The position numbers were made by a program, and so were the translations under genes. Below, one piece after another: positions 24,180 to 36,560 of a DNA stretch of 64,000 bases. Below the pieces are notes generated by a model. That model was given only the letters and a program-made list of their open reading frames with translations. It had not been told where the DNA came from and searched no databases. Each line of letters starts with the position of its first letter. Within the stretch, counting starts at the first letter, position 1. Origin of the DNA: Meta bourneti (Eukaryota > Arthropoda > Arachnida > Araneae > Tetragnathidae); the NCBI GenBank assembly GCA_933210815.1, contig OW119931.1:24776004-24840003 (forward strand). The letters run 5' to 3'.

Positions 24180-25430
24180 GAAGAGATCCATCTTTAATCA
24201 AGAGAAATTGTTTTCATAACTATGGTAACAGCATCACAATTTTTCTGCCACGATCTTAAAAATCTTGCCCAATACCTATTGTTGCATTAATAGCTGTATT
24301 TAAAATATATTTAACAAAATGTTTGAACATAAATTAAAGAAATGAATCAATAGCCTGCTTGAAAATAGTTATTTAGTACTTTATCCTCGCTCTGTATGGA
24401 TGGTTTTCCAGTTATATTAAAAATTTGAAAAGGAATTCATTCATGAATTTTAATTCTGTACAAATGTCAGGAAGTTTGCATCTATATTGCAAATGTAATA
24501 TTAATAATACTGAGAAATTTTAAAAAAGGTTTTGGTAGTTAAATACTTTAATAATTATTATTACAAGTTGTTAAGCTACTGATTCACTTATATCCTGTTC
24601 TCTATAAAATTTCAAGGGAAATATTTATGTACTCTTTTTAAACCTGTAAAAAGCGGTATTGCTTCTTCAATTTTAAAGCAATAATTTAACGTTGCTGATT
24701 CCACCATATTTGAGTACTATGGTTAGACAGAATTGATGTAATATAATGACAAAACAGCTTGAAGAGATTAATTTATTTTTCGTTAACTTCTAATTCAGAA
24801 GTCTGGGACACTTATATTACTCTTTAGTCATTCGGATTCTATTAAAGTTAGAGAAACGAAAACGTTCGATAATTCGTTTATTACATTCGTTCATTTACAT
24901 TTACATCATTTACAACGAAAGACGGCTATATATAACTAATTTTTGTATTTTTCAGTTAGTATGAAATATCAAAGTACGTTTTCATCGTACAGTGAAATTA
25001 ATATATTTTTATAACGATTATTTTACAATTTTGTGTTGATCTGATTTTCAGCACAGTGCAAAATAAAGTAAATTTTTAATGAATATTTAGTATGTGAAAC
25101 GGAAAAGACGGTTATATATATATTACTAATTTTTGTATTTTTCTGTCATCTCTTAATGCGACAGTAATATCTCATTTATAAATTCTTTTTAATTTAAAAA
25201 TAAAAATTATTTAGTGGTAAAAATATAATCCATGTGTATTGGAAACTGCCAAACCTTTTGCTTTTCTGTTAAACACAATATTAGTTGTATCTGAAGAACA
25301 CGGTAATCTTAAAATAATTCCACCCCAAGCCTAAATATTGCATAATTAAAGCTATATTAGTGATCATTCAGTGCTATAGCAACTTGATACAAGAATTCTC
25401 TTTAATCGTGATTCTATTATTATTTTGGAG
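24180..25430. other. Gene-free AT-rich stretch
   Basis: About 1.2 kb of AT-rich DNA. A roughly 50-bp stretch recurs imperfectly: GACGGCTATATATAACTAATTT near 24911 and GACGGTTATATATATATTAC near 25108, each followed by TTTTTGTATTTTTC-like sequence. No gene signal. Confidence 0.6.
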
Positions 25431-25655
25431 GCCAATGTGGCTCAGTTGGTTTATCCGCTGTTCCAGCAGCCTGTGAATTGTAGGTGGCGCAGGTTCGATT
25501 CCTCCCTGAGTGCATTTCTCTCTTCTGTGTCATTAAAAGCTTCCATGTGTGTGTGTCCATTACCTGACATTTTCTTCCTTGTGTTTGGCACAGCTTGGTC
25601 AAATATTTCCCTTGCACCATACTTGTGCCATAAAACTTAATGTAACCAACCAACC
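25431..25655 (+). mobile_element. SINE family A, full length
   Basis: The clearest family A copy. The A box is TGGCTCAGTTGG (25438-25449) and the B box is GGTTCGATTCC (25492-25502), spaced as in tRNA-derived RNA polymerase III promoters. The body follows (TTCTCTCTTCTGTGTCATTA, TTGTGTTTGGCACAGCTTGG) and then the 3' end with GTGCCATAAAACTTAATG and a short CCAA-repeat tail. The head does not close an acceptor stem, so it is not a working tRNA gene. The 71- and 77-codon frames over it are incidental. Confidence 0.93.
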
Positions 25656-25659
25656 GTTA

Positions 25660-26160
25660 ATATTTTGAAAAAACGTATTCTTAGTTGTAGCCTTTGTTCC
25701 AATTTTTCCTTTAAATCCATTTTTATTTAGTTTAATAACAGTGCTCTCATTCAATTAATTGCATAGAATATAGTGTAAATGAGAATATAATGAATTAGGA
25801 TTTAGTAATACCTCATTTTAAATGCAGATTTCATTTCTTTCACTTACAAATGATTCTATTAGACTCGCAAAAGTTGTAAAAATCAAATCAGGAAGTATTT
25901 TAAATCGTACATAATTTATGATTATATACGCGAAATATTTTTTCATAAATATAAGGACGGATTTCAAACAGATAAGTGAAATAAACAGAGATTTTCAATC
26001 TTCTTTTGGCTGTCCTTGAACATTTGCTCTGTTGGGTTGTGTCCCTTTTTTCGAAAGGGGACGAATAATAATTTTTTTTAAATTTTCCAATCTGGTAGAC
26101 ACAAGAATGACCTTCTAGATAGAATTGGAATAGATATCCAAGTGTTGTAGAACGGGACTT
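25660..26160. other. Gene-free AT-rich stretch
   Basis: About 500 bp with no repeat or gene signal recognised. Confidence 0.6.
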
Positions 26161-26239
26161 CTGTCTTGACGAACAAAATACATCTCAAACCACTGCACTT
26201 TGCAAGCAGCACCCGAACAAAAAAAACCTGTCCACTATA

Positions 26240-26660
26240 CGGCCACCGAAGTCCTTCCACATGCACTTCCGCCTTAACGGGGCCCCCCGCCTACGCACCT
26301 CACGAGGGGAACCCCCACCCTCTCCAAAAACCTCCCCCAGTCATAAAAAACGTCACCCACGCGCCGCGTCCCGCTCGCGTGCCTGGGGCCCGGGAAAGGG
26401 GTCCAGGACCCTGAAATGGCCCCCTCCCCGTAATCCGCCCTACTTTCACTACCCTCCGAATTCGGGTGACCTACTTTTTTTCATGCATAATTATTGAATG
26501 TTGTGACTCACCGTCACTCCCAAGGTCGACGCGTGTGAGTAATATGGGCCAGTAGGACTCGGATCGCTATTTTTTTTGGTTATGGTGGGGGTGGGTATCA
26601 TCTATGCTGCGTGGGTGTAGGAATCGCCATTGTTATGTTCGTGTGTCATGCTTGCCCCTT
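26240..26660. repeat. GC-rich patch, probable old dispersed repeat
   Basis: The strongest C-rich block in the window (GGGGCCCCCCGCC, CCTGGGGCCCGGGAAAGGGG, GAAATGGCCCCCTCCCCG). It shares words with the antisense of 39120-39400 (GTGCCTG, GGGGCCC followed by AAAGGG). Its right part (26521-26620) resembles 23565-23640. The two overlapping frames here are P, R and T rich, as expected from C-rich DNA, and have no domain. Confidence 0.45.
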
Positions 26661-26826
26661 GCCAATGTGAAACAGTACGCAGAACTATGAGTCCAAGTTG
26701 GAAGATGCTCTGAACCTACATACACAACCTCAATCCAGTCTCTATACATTCCTGAGTGCAAATATCAGAACACATTTATGCTTTGCGCAGCTGGGGGCAT
26801 GGTCCTTTATTTTCAGCTGCACTCCT

Positions 26827-27063
26827 TTAAACATCCTGGTGGTTTACCTTCAAGTCGAAAACTACCCTGTGGTGTCCAGCTTCAGATGCTAAACCTGTTT
26901 AAACCGTCACCAATTCTAGGCAAGGAACAATATGTTTCCATCTGCCTGGATTTTCATTCCCTTTGGAGAAAAAGGATAGTTTTGTCTCGACAAGATATCT
27001 CGTCCTTAGCATAATTGATCAGATATTGTACGAGATATCTCGTCAAAACCACTTGGGGTTTAA
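26827..27063 (-). mobile_element. piggyBac-like MITE, copy 2
   Basis: Left end TTAAACATCCTGGTGGTTTA and right end CAAAACCACTTGGGGTTTAA are inverted relatives of the family termini, in the opposite orientation to copies 3-5. The palindrome is present twice in diverged form, GACAAGATATCTCGTC at 26989-27004 and TACGAGATATCTCGTC at 27029-27044. At about 237 bp it is close in length to copy 3. The left boundary is less certain than the right. Confidence 0.65.
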
Positions 27064-27189
27064 AGGGTACTGTGTCTTCAGACACCAGGCATGGGCAGTG
27101 TGTGCACTGGTTTCAATTAGTGTATCATTCGTTCAACACGACTACTCTAAAATGAACCACACATTGGGATCTAATAGATACTCTGATTG

Positions 27190-28030
27190 ATATATCTTTA
27201 TGTGCGCATCCTAAAATTTTGCATACGTTACATCCATACCGAAAATTATGTAAAACATTCCACGTATTACTTCTTTAGCATGAATAATTTAAAGTACTCC
27301 ATACATTGTCTCTTCACACGAACTATAAAAACCTCAAATATTACGACCTTGAACTCCCTAAAATACTATGTGTTAATTATGTAACATAAGCTTCGTAAAA
27401 TGCTCCATTTTTATAGTTAATACTCCCTTTTAATCTTAAATATTCTCCTTTGCTCGTTACAACTATATCCTCTCATATGTAAAAAGTATGTAAAAAGTAC
27501 TCAGGGCACTATGATCATGAATACCCTGAACACTCCACACATCAAATTCCACATCAAAATTTCCGAAAAATACTTCATTTATATGTTATTTGCTTACTAT
27601 ATCTTAAAACAGTCCACGGTGTGTCTCTTTTGGAAATGTTTACAAAAAGCCCCAGACATTACATCTTTAAACACCCCTAAAAAACGCACATCAAATTCTA
27701 CATCAAAAGTTTCATAAACCGCTCTTTGTATTGGTTATTTATTCACTTACCGCGTCTATCCTAAAATACTCCACAGGATATATCTGGAAAACGCCCCAGA
27801 CATTTTATCCTTAAATAGCACTAAACAATCCATATGACAATTTTCATACCATGATCTGTGGAAAAAACTCCATTTGAAATTTGCTTACCTATGCACTAAA
27901 AATGCTCAAAATTCTGTATCCTCCTACGGATTCCCTGAAACACTCCTACCATAATACCCTTTCACGATTACCCTAAAACATCCCACACGTTATATCCTTA
28001 CAAGGACACATTAAATGGTATCTTGTGTTA
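27190..28030. repeat. Degenerate tandem array, period near 149 bp
   Basis: The block starting CACATCAAATTCCACATC at 27538 recurs as CACATCAAATTCTACATC at 27687, a 149-bp step. Matching landmarks follow in each unit: a TTATTTGCTTAC-type word, then CCTAAAATACTCCAC, then GCCCCAGACATT, then ATCCTTAAA. Weaker units occur before (from about 27240, with TCCATTTTTATAG and TATTCTCC words) and after (to about 28030, ending near CCCTAAAACATCCCAC). Five or six units in all, old and heavily diverged. The 65- and 68-codon frames in it are incidental. Confidence 0.7.
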
Positions 28031-30697
28031 TTGTCTCACCATGGATGGCTACACTTAATACCTTTAGACACACCTCGAGTAACTTATTCGTACCATACAT
28101 GAAGAAATACTACATGTGTAGCTAAAGGATAACATAGGATGCCTGGTTTCACTTAATGCGTCACGCAGTACATGCATCCTTATTCTATTATTTGAGTCAA
28201 CGGTGGGTATATGATATTGTAAGACCTGTAAAACTTTGTGATTCTACAAATAACAAGAAAGAAGTAAAATGGAGTAATTCTCTCTTCATCACAAGTAAAT
28301 ACGATTACTTCAGTGCGTGAAACAATCTCAAATTATCTCAAACTTTGGAAAATAAATTTATAAAATTGGAAATTTTGGTTTCTTTTAATTTAAAATATAT
28401 TTATATACTTATTAAAACTGAAAGAAAACTTAAAAATTATATTCATCGATAAGAATAAAAAATTCTATAATAGAAAAAGTATTGAAAGTAGATCATTCTG
28501 TTTACATACATTATAAGTCACAATGTTTTATCAGTTTCCATTCTAATATTCATGAAACTAGAAAAAGTTCAATTTAAGTATCCACAATTTGATTCCTAAA
28601 ACTCTCTACAACTGATACATTACACTTTTTACACTATCGATCTCTCGGTATGTTTAATATTGCATAAAATTACGTGATTGAAATTCTGAGAGTTGAGAAT
28701 AATTCAATTGAGAAAATTATGTTTCTCAATTGAATTGGGAAACTGACCATCAATCCCTTTTGAAACATCCCTTTCGGAACATCAAACACCTAAATGTAAG
28801 GCACTTGGTGTATTCTAATGTGAGTTACATTTATTTTATTTGTAACTGATATTATAACTCACTTAACTCAAGTTAAACTCTACTTTGTAATAGCTATAGA
28901 TGTAACAGAACTATTTTGATTCTACTTGATAGAATCACGATTGTGCTATTGAAAATCTATAATTTCCCACTTTCAAGTATCTAACTTTTGAACAAAACAA
29001 AAAAAATGCAAGTTCCCTATAAAGTAATCAGAGTATAAGACAAGTATCTTGTATGAAAACAGTAATTTCTTTTGGGATATCCTTTTTTAAAATAATTTGA
29101 TTTTTTTTCAGACCAAACTCTAACCAAAGTGTAAAACGTCTTAGCTACAAATTAACTAACCTTAATACGTTTTTAATCTTTAGTTCAAAGGTGCCACATC
29201 CAGTTCGTTTTAAGTCAAGGGCATGAAGAATAATACTTTCGTATTTATGTCATTTGATGTCAACAGAACTTAAACTCAAACAAATTGCTATTAAAAGTAT
29301 ATTTAATTTCTACCAGACTTCAGTTTCCATTGTAGAAAAAGAACAGATTTACATCTCAATGAATTTTCTTTACTGAACATCTATTATATCTAAACTAATG
29401 AAACCTAAGATACATCTCTTTCAAAATTTCCTTTTTTAAAAGTCCAACAGAAGCTAACGATAATTGTTTGTAAGGGTTCACGGTGTCAAGAATTTAAAAT
29501 TTTTCGTTTGCTCAAATTACTTTAAAAAATTCACAGTAAGCCCATCAAACACATACGCATGCTTTACGATAAACCCATCAAACCCAAAGACACATGCTTG
29601 CAATACTTACATATATGTGCTTCTGGCCAGAGTGAATAATAGTTTCCATTTTCTTTTGCTGAGTGCTCATTCAGAAAAGTTTCAAAATTTCAAATTTCGG
29701 CATATAAAATTTCTTTTCGATAAAATTAACTCCTTCATAATAGAAAAATAAATTCGAGTTGATACTTCTTTTAATAATACCTGAAATGATTATAGAAATT
29801 CCAAAAAATCAGAAAGTTTCACATTTACAGAATTTATTATTTGCTTCAAACCATGATTTTTGAACTCTTAAATGAGTCTGATTAGTTCAAATGTTCGAAA
29901 GCATAGAAGTAAAACATTGTTTATTATCCAAGAGTAAAGTCTGTAGATTGCTGAGCTTAATATTAGTGTCATGATTATATTAACTTCTGCTTACATTTGG
30001 AAATAATTGTCATAATTCAAACAAAAGCAGGTATATTTAACAAGCGATTCATGTATTCGCGTGGGGGTATCTTGATGATACAATCATATTTACATGACTA
30101 CGCAAATAACATTCAGTCTAGTTGAAAAATAATGATTTAATTTCTCAACTTTCACTAAGCAGTCATCATTGTTTTGTGTTAGCATTGTATAATTGCAGTA
30201 TTTTTTTGTAAAACACTCTTGTTAGAAATTCGTTAGTAAAAACGAAAGTGGTAATACAAAAATTTTCTTAAATTTAGGTAAAGGAAATTAGAATTAATTG
30301 CGTTCTTGTAATTGGTTTTAATAAAAAAGTTCAATTAGAAGCGATATTTGTAATTTATATCTATAAAAATATAAGCAGCATATCTTCCCAAGCTACATTT
30401 AAATATATCAACCAACTGAAAACCAAGTTTCTAAAACTAAACTGATAACTTAAAAAGTTAAAAATGCAAACTAATTCTATAGTATAAAGTTTATATGAAT
30501 ATTATTATATGAAACATGATGTATAAATGAAATAATCTACATATATCGTACTAAGACTGATATATAAATCGAGATCTTTTATAATGAGTGTAAACATAAA
30601 GCAATGGAATTTGACAGGAAAACTACACTGGACTCTATACATGATGAAATTCCAACTGAATGCTGTCCTTAAAATACATTTTCATTCTACTTTTACG

Positions 30698-30741
30698 ACT
30701 TTTATTAACAAGCATACTTATGTATGCTTGTTAATAAAAGT
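30698..30741. repeat. Perfect hairpin, 20-bp stem, 4-base loop
   Basis: Arm 30698-30717 (begins ACTTTTATTAACAAGC) is exactly complementary to 30722-30741, with loop TTAT. No mismatch or bulge, unlike typical microRNA precursors, and no family member elsewhere in the window. Confidence 0.95.
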
Positions 30742-32546
30742 ATTTCACTGCCCAGTATTATAACCTATACATCCATATCTGTGTCCATTCATTCACCTTT
30801 CTATGTTGTTTTTATAGATTTCACATTACATCAAAAGAAACTTAGTGAAACGATGAACGAACTTTACCATTTTCTTAATGAACTATGTTCATTGTAGTAA
30901 TTCTATAAAAAATTCATGGTTTTTAAATTCTTAATTTTCATCACTTTTTAAAACTAAATTGAGGGGCATAATTTACTGATTCATGTACACTTAACTACAG
31001 TTTAATCTCGTTAAATATACAAGAGAACAAAAATTGAGATTTCTATTTTAAAACTTGGAGTTCATAGTTCAATTTTAATGTAATATAAGTTTTCGCAAAG
31101 TGTTTTCCACCATTCTTAAAGTTCCATTCAAGATTATTACAATTATTTGTTATGACAGAATTATTATTTATATTCCAATTCTGATGTAGCAATTAGGTAT
31201 TTGAATTTTTTCACAAAATTTCCCATTCCGGTTTAAAAAATTGTAGAAAATTAGCATGACATCAAGTGTCTCATCTACATCAACAATGTAAAATTCCCTT
31301 TGAACTGAAAAATTAAATTGAAATTAATTTCCCTTAATAAAAAATAGGAGGCGGTGATGATTTAGAGAATTTATGGTACATATTTCTCTAATTTGCTTAT
31401 AAAATAAAATTTTGTGGGGTTTTAAATTATCTAGTGAATGCATTCCTATAAATTCCTAAATTCAAGCATTTATTAATTATTAGAAACAATATTATTTCTA
31501 CGTTACAGAAAAAGAAATGCTAGCATGTTCCAACACCAGTGCATACTCTGCTTAGTGTGCGCCGTTAGATAAATCGAACTTCGAAAGCATCACAAGAACT
31601 GTTATATGCTTTGAAAAAATTATATAAAATATTTTCAGCATTTTTGTATATAATTGTAGAAGTACTTCTGACCAAGTTTATAAATACCACAAATGCTATC
31701 TTATGATTTAAGAAGTAACTGGATCATTGATGACATCTTTAGGTTTCTAAGAACTATTGACATATTTGATACTAAGTTATTGGTACTTAAAAACCATTAA
31801 TTCTCATTTCAAACCTCTCAACAGTCACGTTAAATGAAGTTAAAAAATATCTTGAAGATAAAAATCCATATCAAGCAAATGAATACAAATAATATTTAAC
31901 TATAATGTCGAATAAGTTTAATTATGAAAAGATAGATTGAGAACTAAATTTTTTGTAACTCACTGGTGAATAGAAAACAATTAAACTAGAAACAAATAAT
32001 ACAATATTTTTGATTCATCCAGACAAATATCATCAGAAGTTTTTTATAATTGTCACATAATTTAACTCCAAATTTTGTCTTAGAAGTCTATAGTCTCATG
32101 TTTATAACCTATATATTGCACTTAATCGTTTTTTATCCCAGAAGCTAAGTATATTACATGTCTTTTACATAACAAGGAGTGTAGAATTAAGAATTAATGG
32201 TTTGGACCATAACAAACATAAACATATTTTTTGTATTATTTTTTATCTCACTTTAGTGAATTAAGAGAAAAAGTTTTAAAGTTTTAGACAACAGATTTCA
32301 ATGTAATACTTAAATTTGTGTAAATTGTTTAATTTCATGGTGTTTTCTACTAAAAGCGATGTCGATAATTTAAAAATATGTTTATGCAATATTTGAAATG
32401 GTTGAAATATATTATGAAAGCATTTAATTATCTATATTTTATTTGTATATCGAATTGATCTATACACTTAAAAAAACAACTATTACTACATGTAATACAG
32501 ACAATGATTATCATATCCAGAAAATTAATAAAATACCCAAAGCATT

Positions 32547-32584
32547 AAAATACAGCTAGTAAAAGACATTATTAGCTGTATTTT
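32547..32584. repeat. Inverted repeat, 12-bp arms
   Basis: AAAATACAGCTA at 32547-32558 is complementary to 32573-32584, with a 14-base loop. Minor structure of unknown role. Confidence 0.75.
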
Positions 32585-35500
32585 GAGTTTTTAAATATTT
32601 AATCTTTCATATTACTCAGTTTTTAAGTACTTTAATTCATTAAACTGCATCTTGACTCCAATATTCAATGTTCAGAAAATGTACAGCAAATTCACTTGAA
32701 AACTCTTCAAGGTAATTTTCATTGCAAATGTTCTATTTAATGACACCTAACTTTCGTAAAAAACAAAACTGCTCCCTTTAGAACACGTTTACATTAAATA
32801 AACTCAATAAAATTAAACAAGGTTTAAAATTTAAAATGTCTAAAGTGTATTTTTGGGTTGGAAATTCTATGTTGAGATCAGTTGTATTTAATTTGCACTC
32901 AACTCTTTGATAAAATAATAGATATTCTGGATAAAATAAAAATTTAAATAATGCTTTTGCTGAAATTTTTATTTTATGGCAAAATTTTTGACTTATAAAG
33001 GAAGTCTATTAAGATAAAATTTTGTAAGTTATTAAATCTAATTATGTTTTTATGCAATACTTTTTGCGGATATTTTTAAGTAAAAATCAAAAGTGAGGTT
33101 TTCATACTAAAAGTAGTTTCATAAATACTTGAAATAAAAAATAAAGACTACTGCGTTTGACGAGTTTTAAAAATTAAGTATCTACCTGTACAGTATCACA
33201 CTATGATTAAGTTTATAATTTCTATATAAATAGTTTTAACGTAAACAGGGAGTATAAACTTCTGGAAAACATTTTTTTGCGTTATATGTGATTACAAGTG
33301 AGGCCTATAATGTTAACAAAATACAAATAGATTTCGTAACTATTATCTAGAAACATTTTTACATAATTATGCTTTTTGTAACTATCCATAAGCGGAAAGT
33401 AATCGTGTATAAAAAGAGTTGGTGTTATTATGTTAACTATACTACAAATCACCTGTGATATAGGAACATCGTATGGTAAAAATTCTTTATTCTAATAGAT
33501 AATCTGTAATTATTCAACGAAGCCTTCTCTAACAATTTATGACATTTTCCAATGATTATGAGCAACTCTAGCACAAATTCAATGGCATTTTTATGTATAA
33601 TGAATGTCATTTAAGTATGTAACGGAAAATCACAAATCTTGGAAAAATCCCATTGTCTCAGTAATTGCATGTAAACAATAGTATAATAATAAACCGAATT
33701 GCAGAATTACAATACTGTAATTCTTATATTTTAGATCGTCAATTCAAATTATTTCACATCTCAAGATATTTCTCTTGAATTGTTTGGAAATGCGAAGTTT
33801 GTTGACACTATCTCTCCATGGTTTCTTTTATCAAGGTTTAAAACATTTTGCAACTATATGAAACTTTGAATTGTACTATATTCAATCTCAAAGAATCTGT
33901 ACGTATTTTTCCATTTTCCCAAAACATTCCTTGTGATTCAGCTTCCAAAGGCTTTTTGAAAGAAAAAATGAACTTGAGAGTTTTGCACAGAAATATTAAT
34001 ATTTTGTTATAATTAAAACCATTTATCTGAATACTGAATAAGTATGATGTTATATCCCTAAAAATTAATTTAATAAGAAATATTCTTTATGCTAACTAGC
34101 GTAACAAAGATTGCATTATATTTTCCATTATATATGTTAATTGAGAAAAGCTTTAAAATTAACATAGATCCTTTTTAAAAAACAACTGCATTATTATAAA
34201 AAAGCACGAAAAAATTAGACAACTCAATACAACAGTGAATCATCGATATTGGAAATCTTTGAGCTTTTTACTGTTCAAATATGTTTCTATTTTAAGCAAC
34301 ATGACGAAATCAGATTTTTGGTGCATTACAAATTTTTAAACGTTTATTAGTTGAATGGGAAAATAGATGTAATTAGTTTAATGTAGATGTATAAATTGTT
34401 TCCTTTTTAATTAATACTAGTTTTGTTCGCACATATCATATACTTAATCAATTGAATAAATATTAAGTACTTATTCAAATGTTATGTATAAATTGTATTC
34501 AACAAATTTCATTTGTATTTAAGAACAAAGTTAAAGCTCAAAATTGTTTCCAAACACAAGAAAATGTAAAAGCAAACTTATACACTAAGTGAGAAATACT
34601 TCTATACTTCAGATTTTTATGTTTTGAATTAAAGCTGTGTGTGAACCTGATTAAAACGTTTAACTAAAATTTACCAGTATTAACACATTGCAGGTATTAT
34701 TTCTAGAACAACAAATGAAAAGTGGCATTTTAAAAATTAACTAATTCAACTAATAATGTTTTAAAGTGAATTGATTTACAATGATTTATAATGAATTGAT
34801 TTAAAATATAACCGCAAGAGGTCATTCGAAAATCGAGTATTCGAGTTCATCTGACTCGAGAAAATATTTCTGTTTAAAACGAGCATACTTTTCAAGTTTA
34901 TTATAAAGAACTGTAAATTAAAAAAAAGATATATTTTTCTATCAGTTTATTAACATGCAATTTAAATTGAAGGTTTGTATGAAAAACTTCATTATAAAAC
35001 TTGAAATCCCGAAATATAAAATAGAACTCATACAGTGCACTACAAGTCATGCATATGTTTTTAGACTATTAACCAAAACCCCTTAATAATACAAATACTA
35101 CCTTAAATATGTTTACTATACGTATATACTGAATGAAACTAGAGTAAGAATATTAATGATTAGAGAGGAAGTTTCAAGTTATTTACTATGCAATATGATT
35201 CTCATAGAATTGTTCATTAAATAACAGGTTTTTGATTACGTAAACCTCATGTTTTTTCTTATAAATTGCTCCTCAATTGTTTTTACCTTTTCTGTAAAAT
35301 TTTCAGCAAACTAAAATATCTAAAAGTATGCAACTGTTTAATTCAATGTAAAAATTCATATTTATGCTTAATTCTAGGTAATAAAAAGTGCCAATAGTAC
35401 ATGATCTCCAAAAAGTTGATTTAAAATATGCTTGTCTAATGAGTCAATCCAAAACAATCAGTCTGTGATAGTCTAGTTTTATAAAATCTGATTCTAAAAG

Positions 35501-36329
35501 CTAAAATTTTAGCTTGATATTATATGTCACATCTTTGCTGTTAACACTAGCTAGATCATTATACTTAATATCTCTGAGATTACTTTTTCAGTAGATTTAA
35601 TTTCCCAAATTGAATTTATATTAATTTTTAAACGTGTTTTATTACATCTTAAAATTTCTTCTTTTGTTCACAACGTGTATATTTATAAGTCATTTTATTA
35701 TTGTTTTTTACAGACTTAATTTTGAGTGATTTTGAAAAATCTAAATATCAATGTCACTCACCTCGTTTGTAAAAGATAAAAATAGCATATATTTACATAT
35801 AAAAGGTGCTTTGATATCAGCGTGCTATTTTGAACAGTGTTCCATATCTTTTTAGCGCTAGAACACTAACAGAACAAGAAATTTTCCCATGGAGAATACA
35901 ATGACATAGTTCTATAGGAACTAGCTACACATGTAAGAATTATCTGAATACATAATAGTTACGCTAAGTATTTTCTAAGAATGAAGCTGACAAATTTATC
36001 TTACGTTAACTACTATATTTTAAATTTTAAATAGTGATAGCTGATTTAGATAAAATATATGCATTCAAAATTATTTACCGTCATTATGTTATGAATTAGG
36101 TATAAAATATAATCCATATAATATGAACATAAATCATATCACGGGACTGATACAGCTCATAACAACATATCGTTTTTAATTACGTAGACCAATTTTTCAA
36201 AAGGTAAACATATTATGTTTTTTGTTTTCAAAAATCTGCGCTAACTTTACGTTAGATATTTTAAGAAGCTTTTTGTACGACTATTTATTTTGAATAAAAA
36301 TTTCAAATTAAGTTTTATAAATAACCGTT

Positions 36330-36560
36330 TCTTGGCACTAGTTTTGAGCGGCTGATGTAGTGCACACTCACGGCATCTGTCTTCGATCTAAGACTGTCGG
36401 CATTTCATTAGGCTTAACTGTTCACCTGCTTCAGCGACCGAACGATGACATAAACAATCTATTTGTACTATAGTAACGATATTATAAGTACATGTTTCAT
36501 TCACGTCAATAGTCACATAACATTTCCGATGTCAGCCAGGGAGAAAGAACTCAGACTAAT
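36330..36560. other. Short complex-sequence island
   Basis: About 230 bp of mixed composition inside AT-rich DNA (GAGCGGCTGATGTAGTGC, CTCACGGCATCTGTCTTCG, TCAGCGACCGAACGATGAC). No repeat in the window matches it. It could be a conserved non-coding element or a small exon; there is no direct evidence for either. Confidence 0.25.

Larger units (their letters stand above)
28031..36330. other. Gene-free, repeat-poor AT-rich stretch
   Basis: Over 8 kb of AT-rich DNA without a SINE, MITE or array that I can recognise. Two hairpins (30698-30741, 32547-32584) are listed separately. The longest frame, 95 codons at 29464-29751, has AT-driven composition. The contrast with the repeat-dense flanks is notable; a long intron or gene desert would look like this. 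Confidence 0.6.

Noticed and set aside
25431..25502. Possible tRNA gene
   Set aside because: A and B boxes are present but the acceptor stem does not pair, and the sequence continues into a SINE body found in other copies.
26240..26497. Proline/arginine-rich frames of 78-82 codons
   Set aside because: Their composition follows from the C-rich DNA; no domain, and the block resembles other GC-rich patches that are probably repeats.
30698..30741. microRNA precursor
   Set aside because: The stem is perfect with a 4-base loop and lacks the mismatches and arm length usual for microRNA hairpins; no expression evidence.
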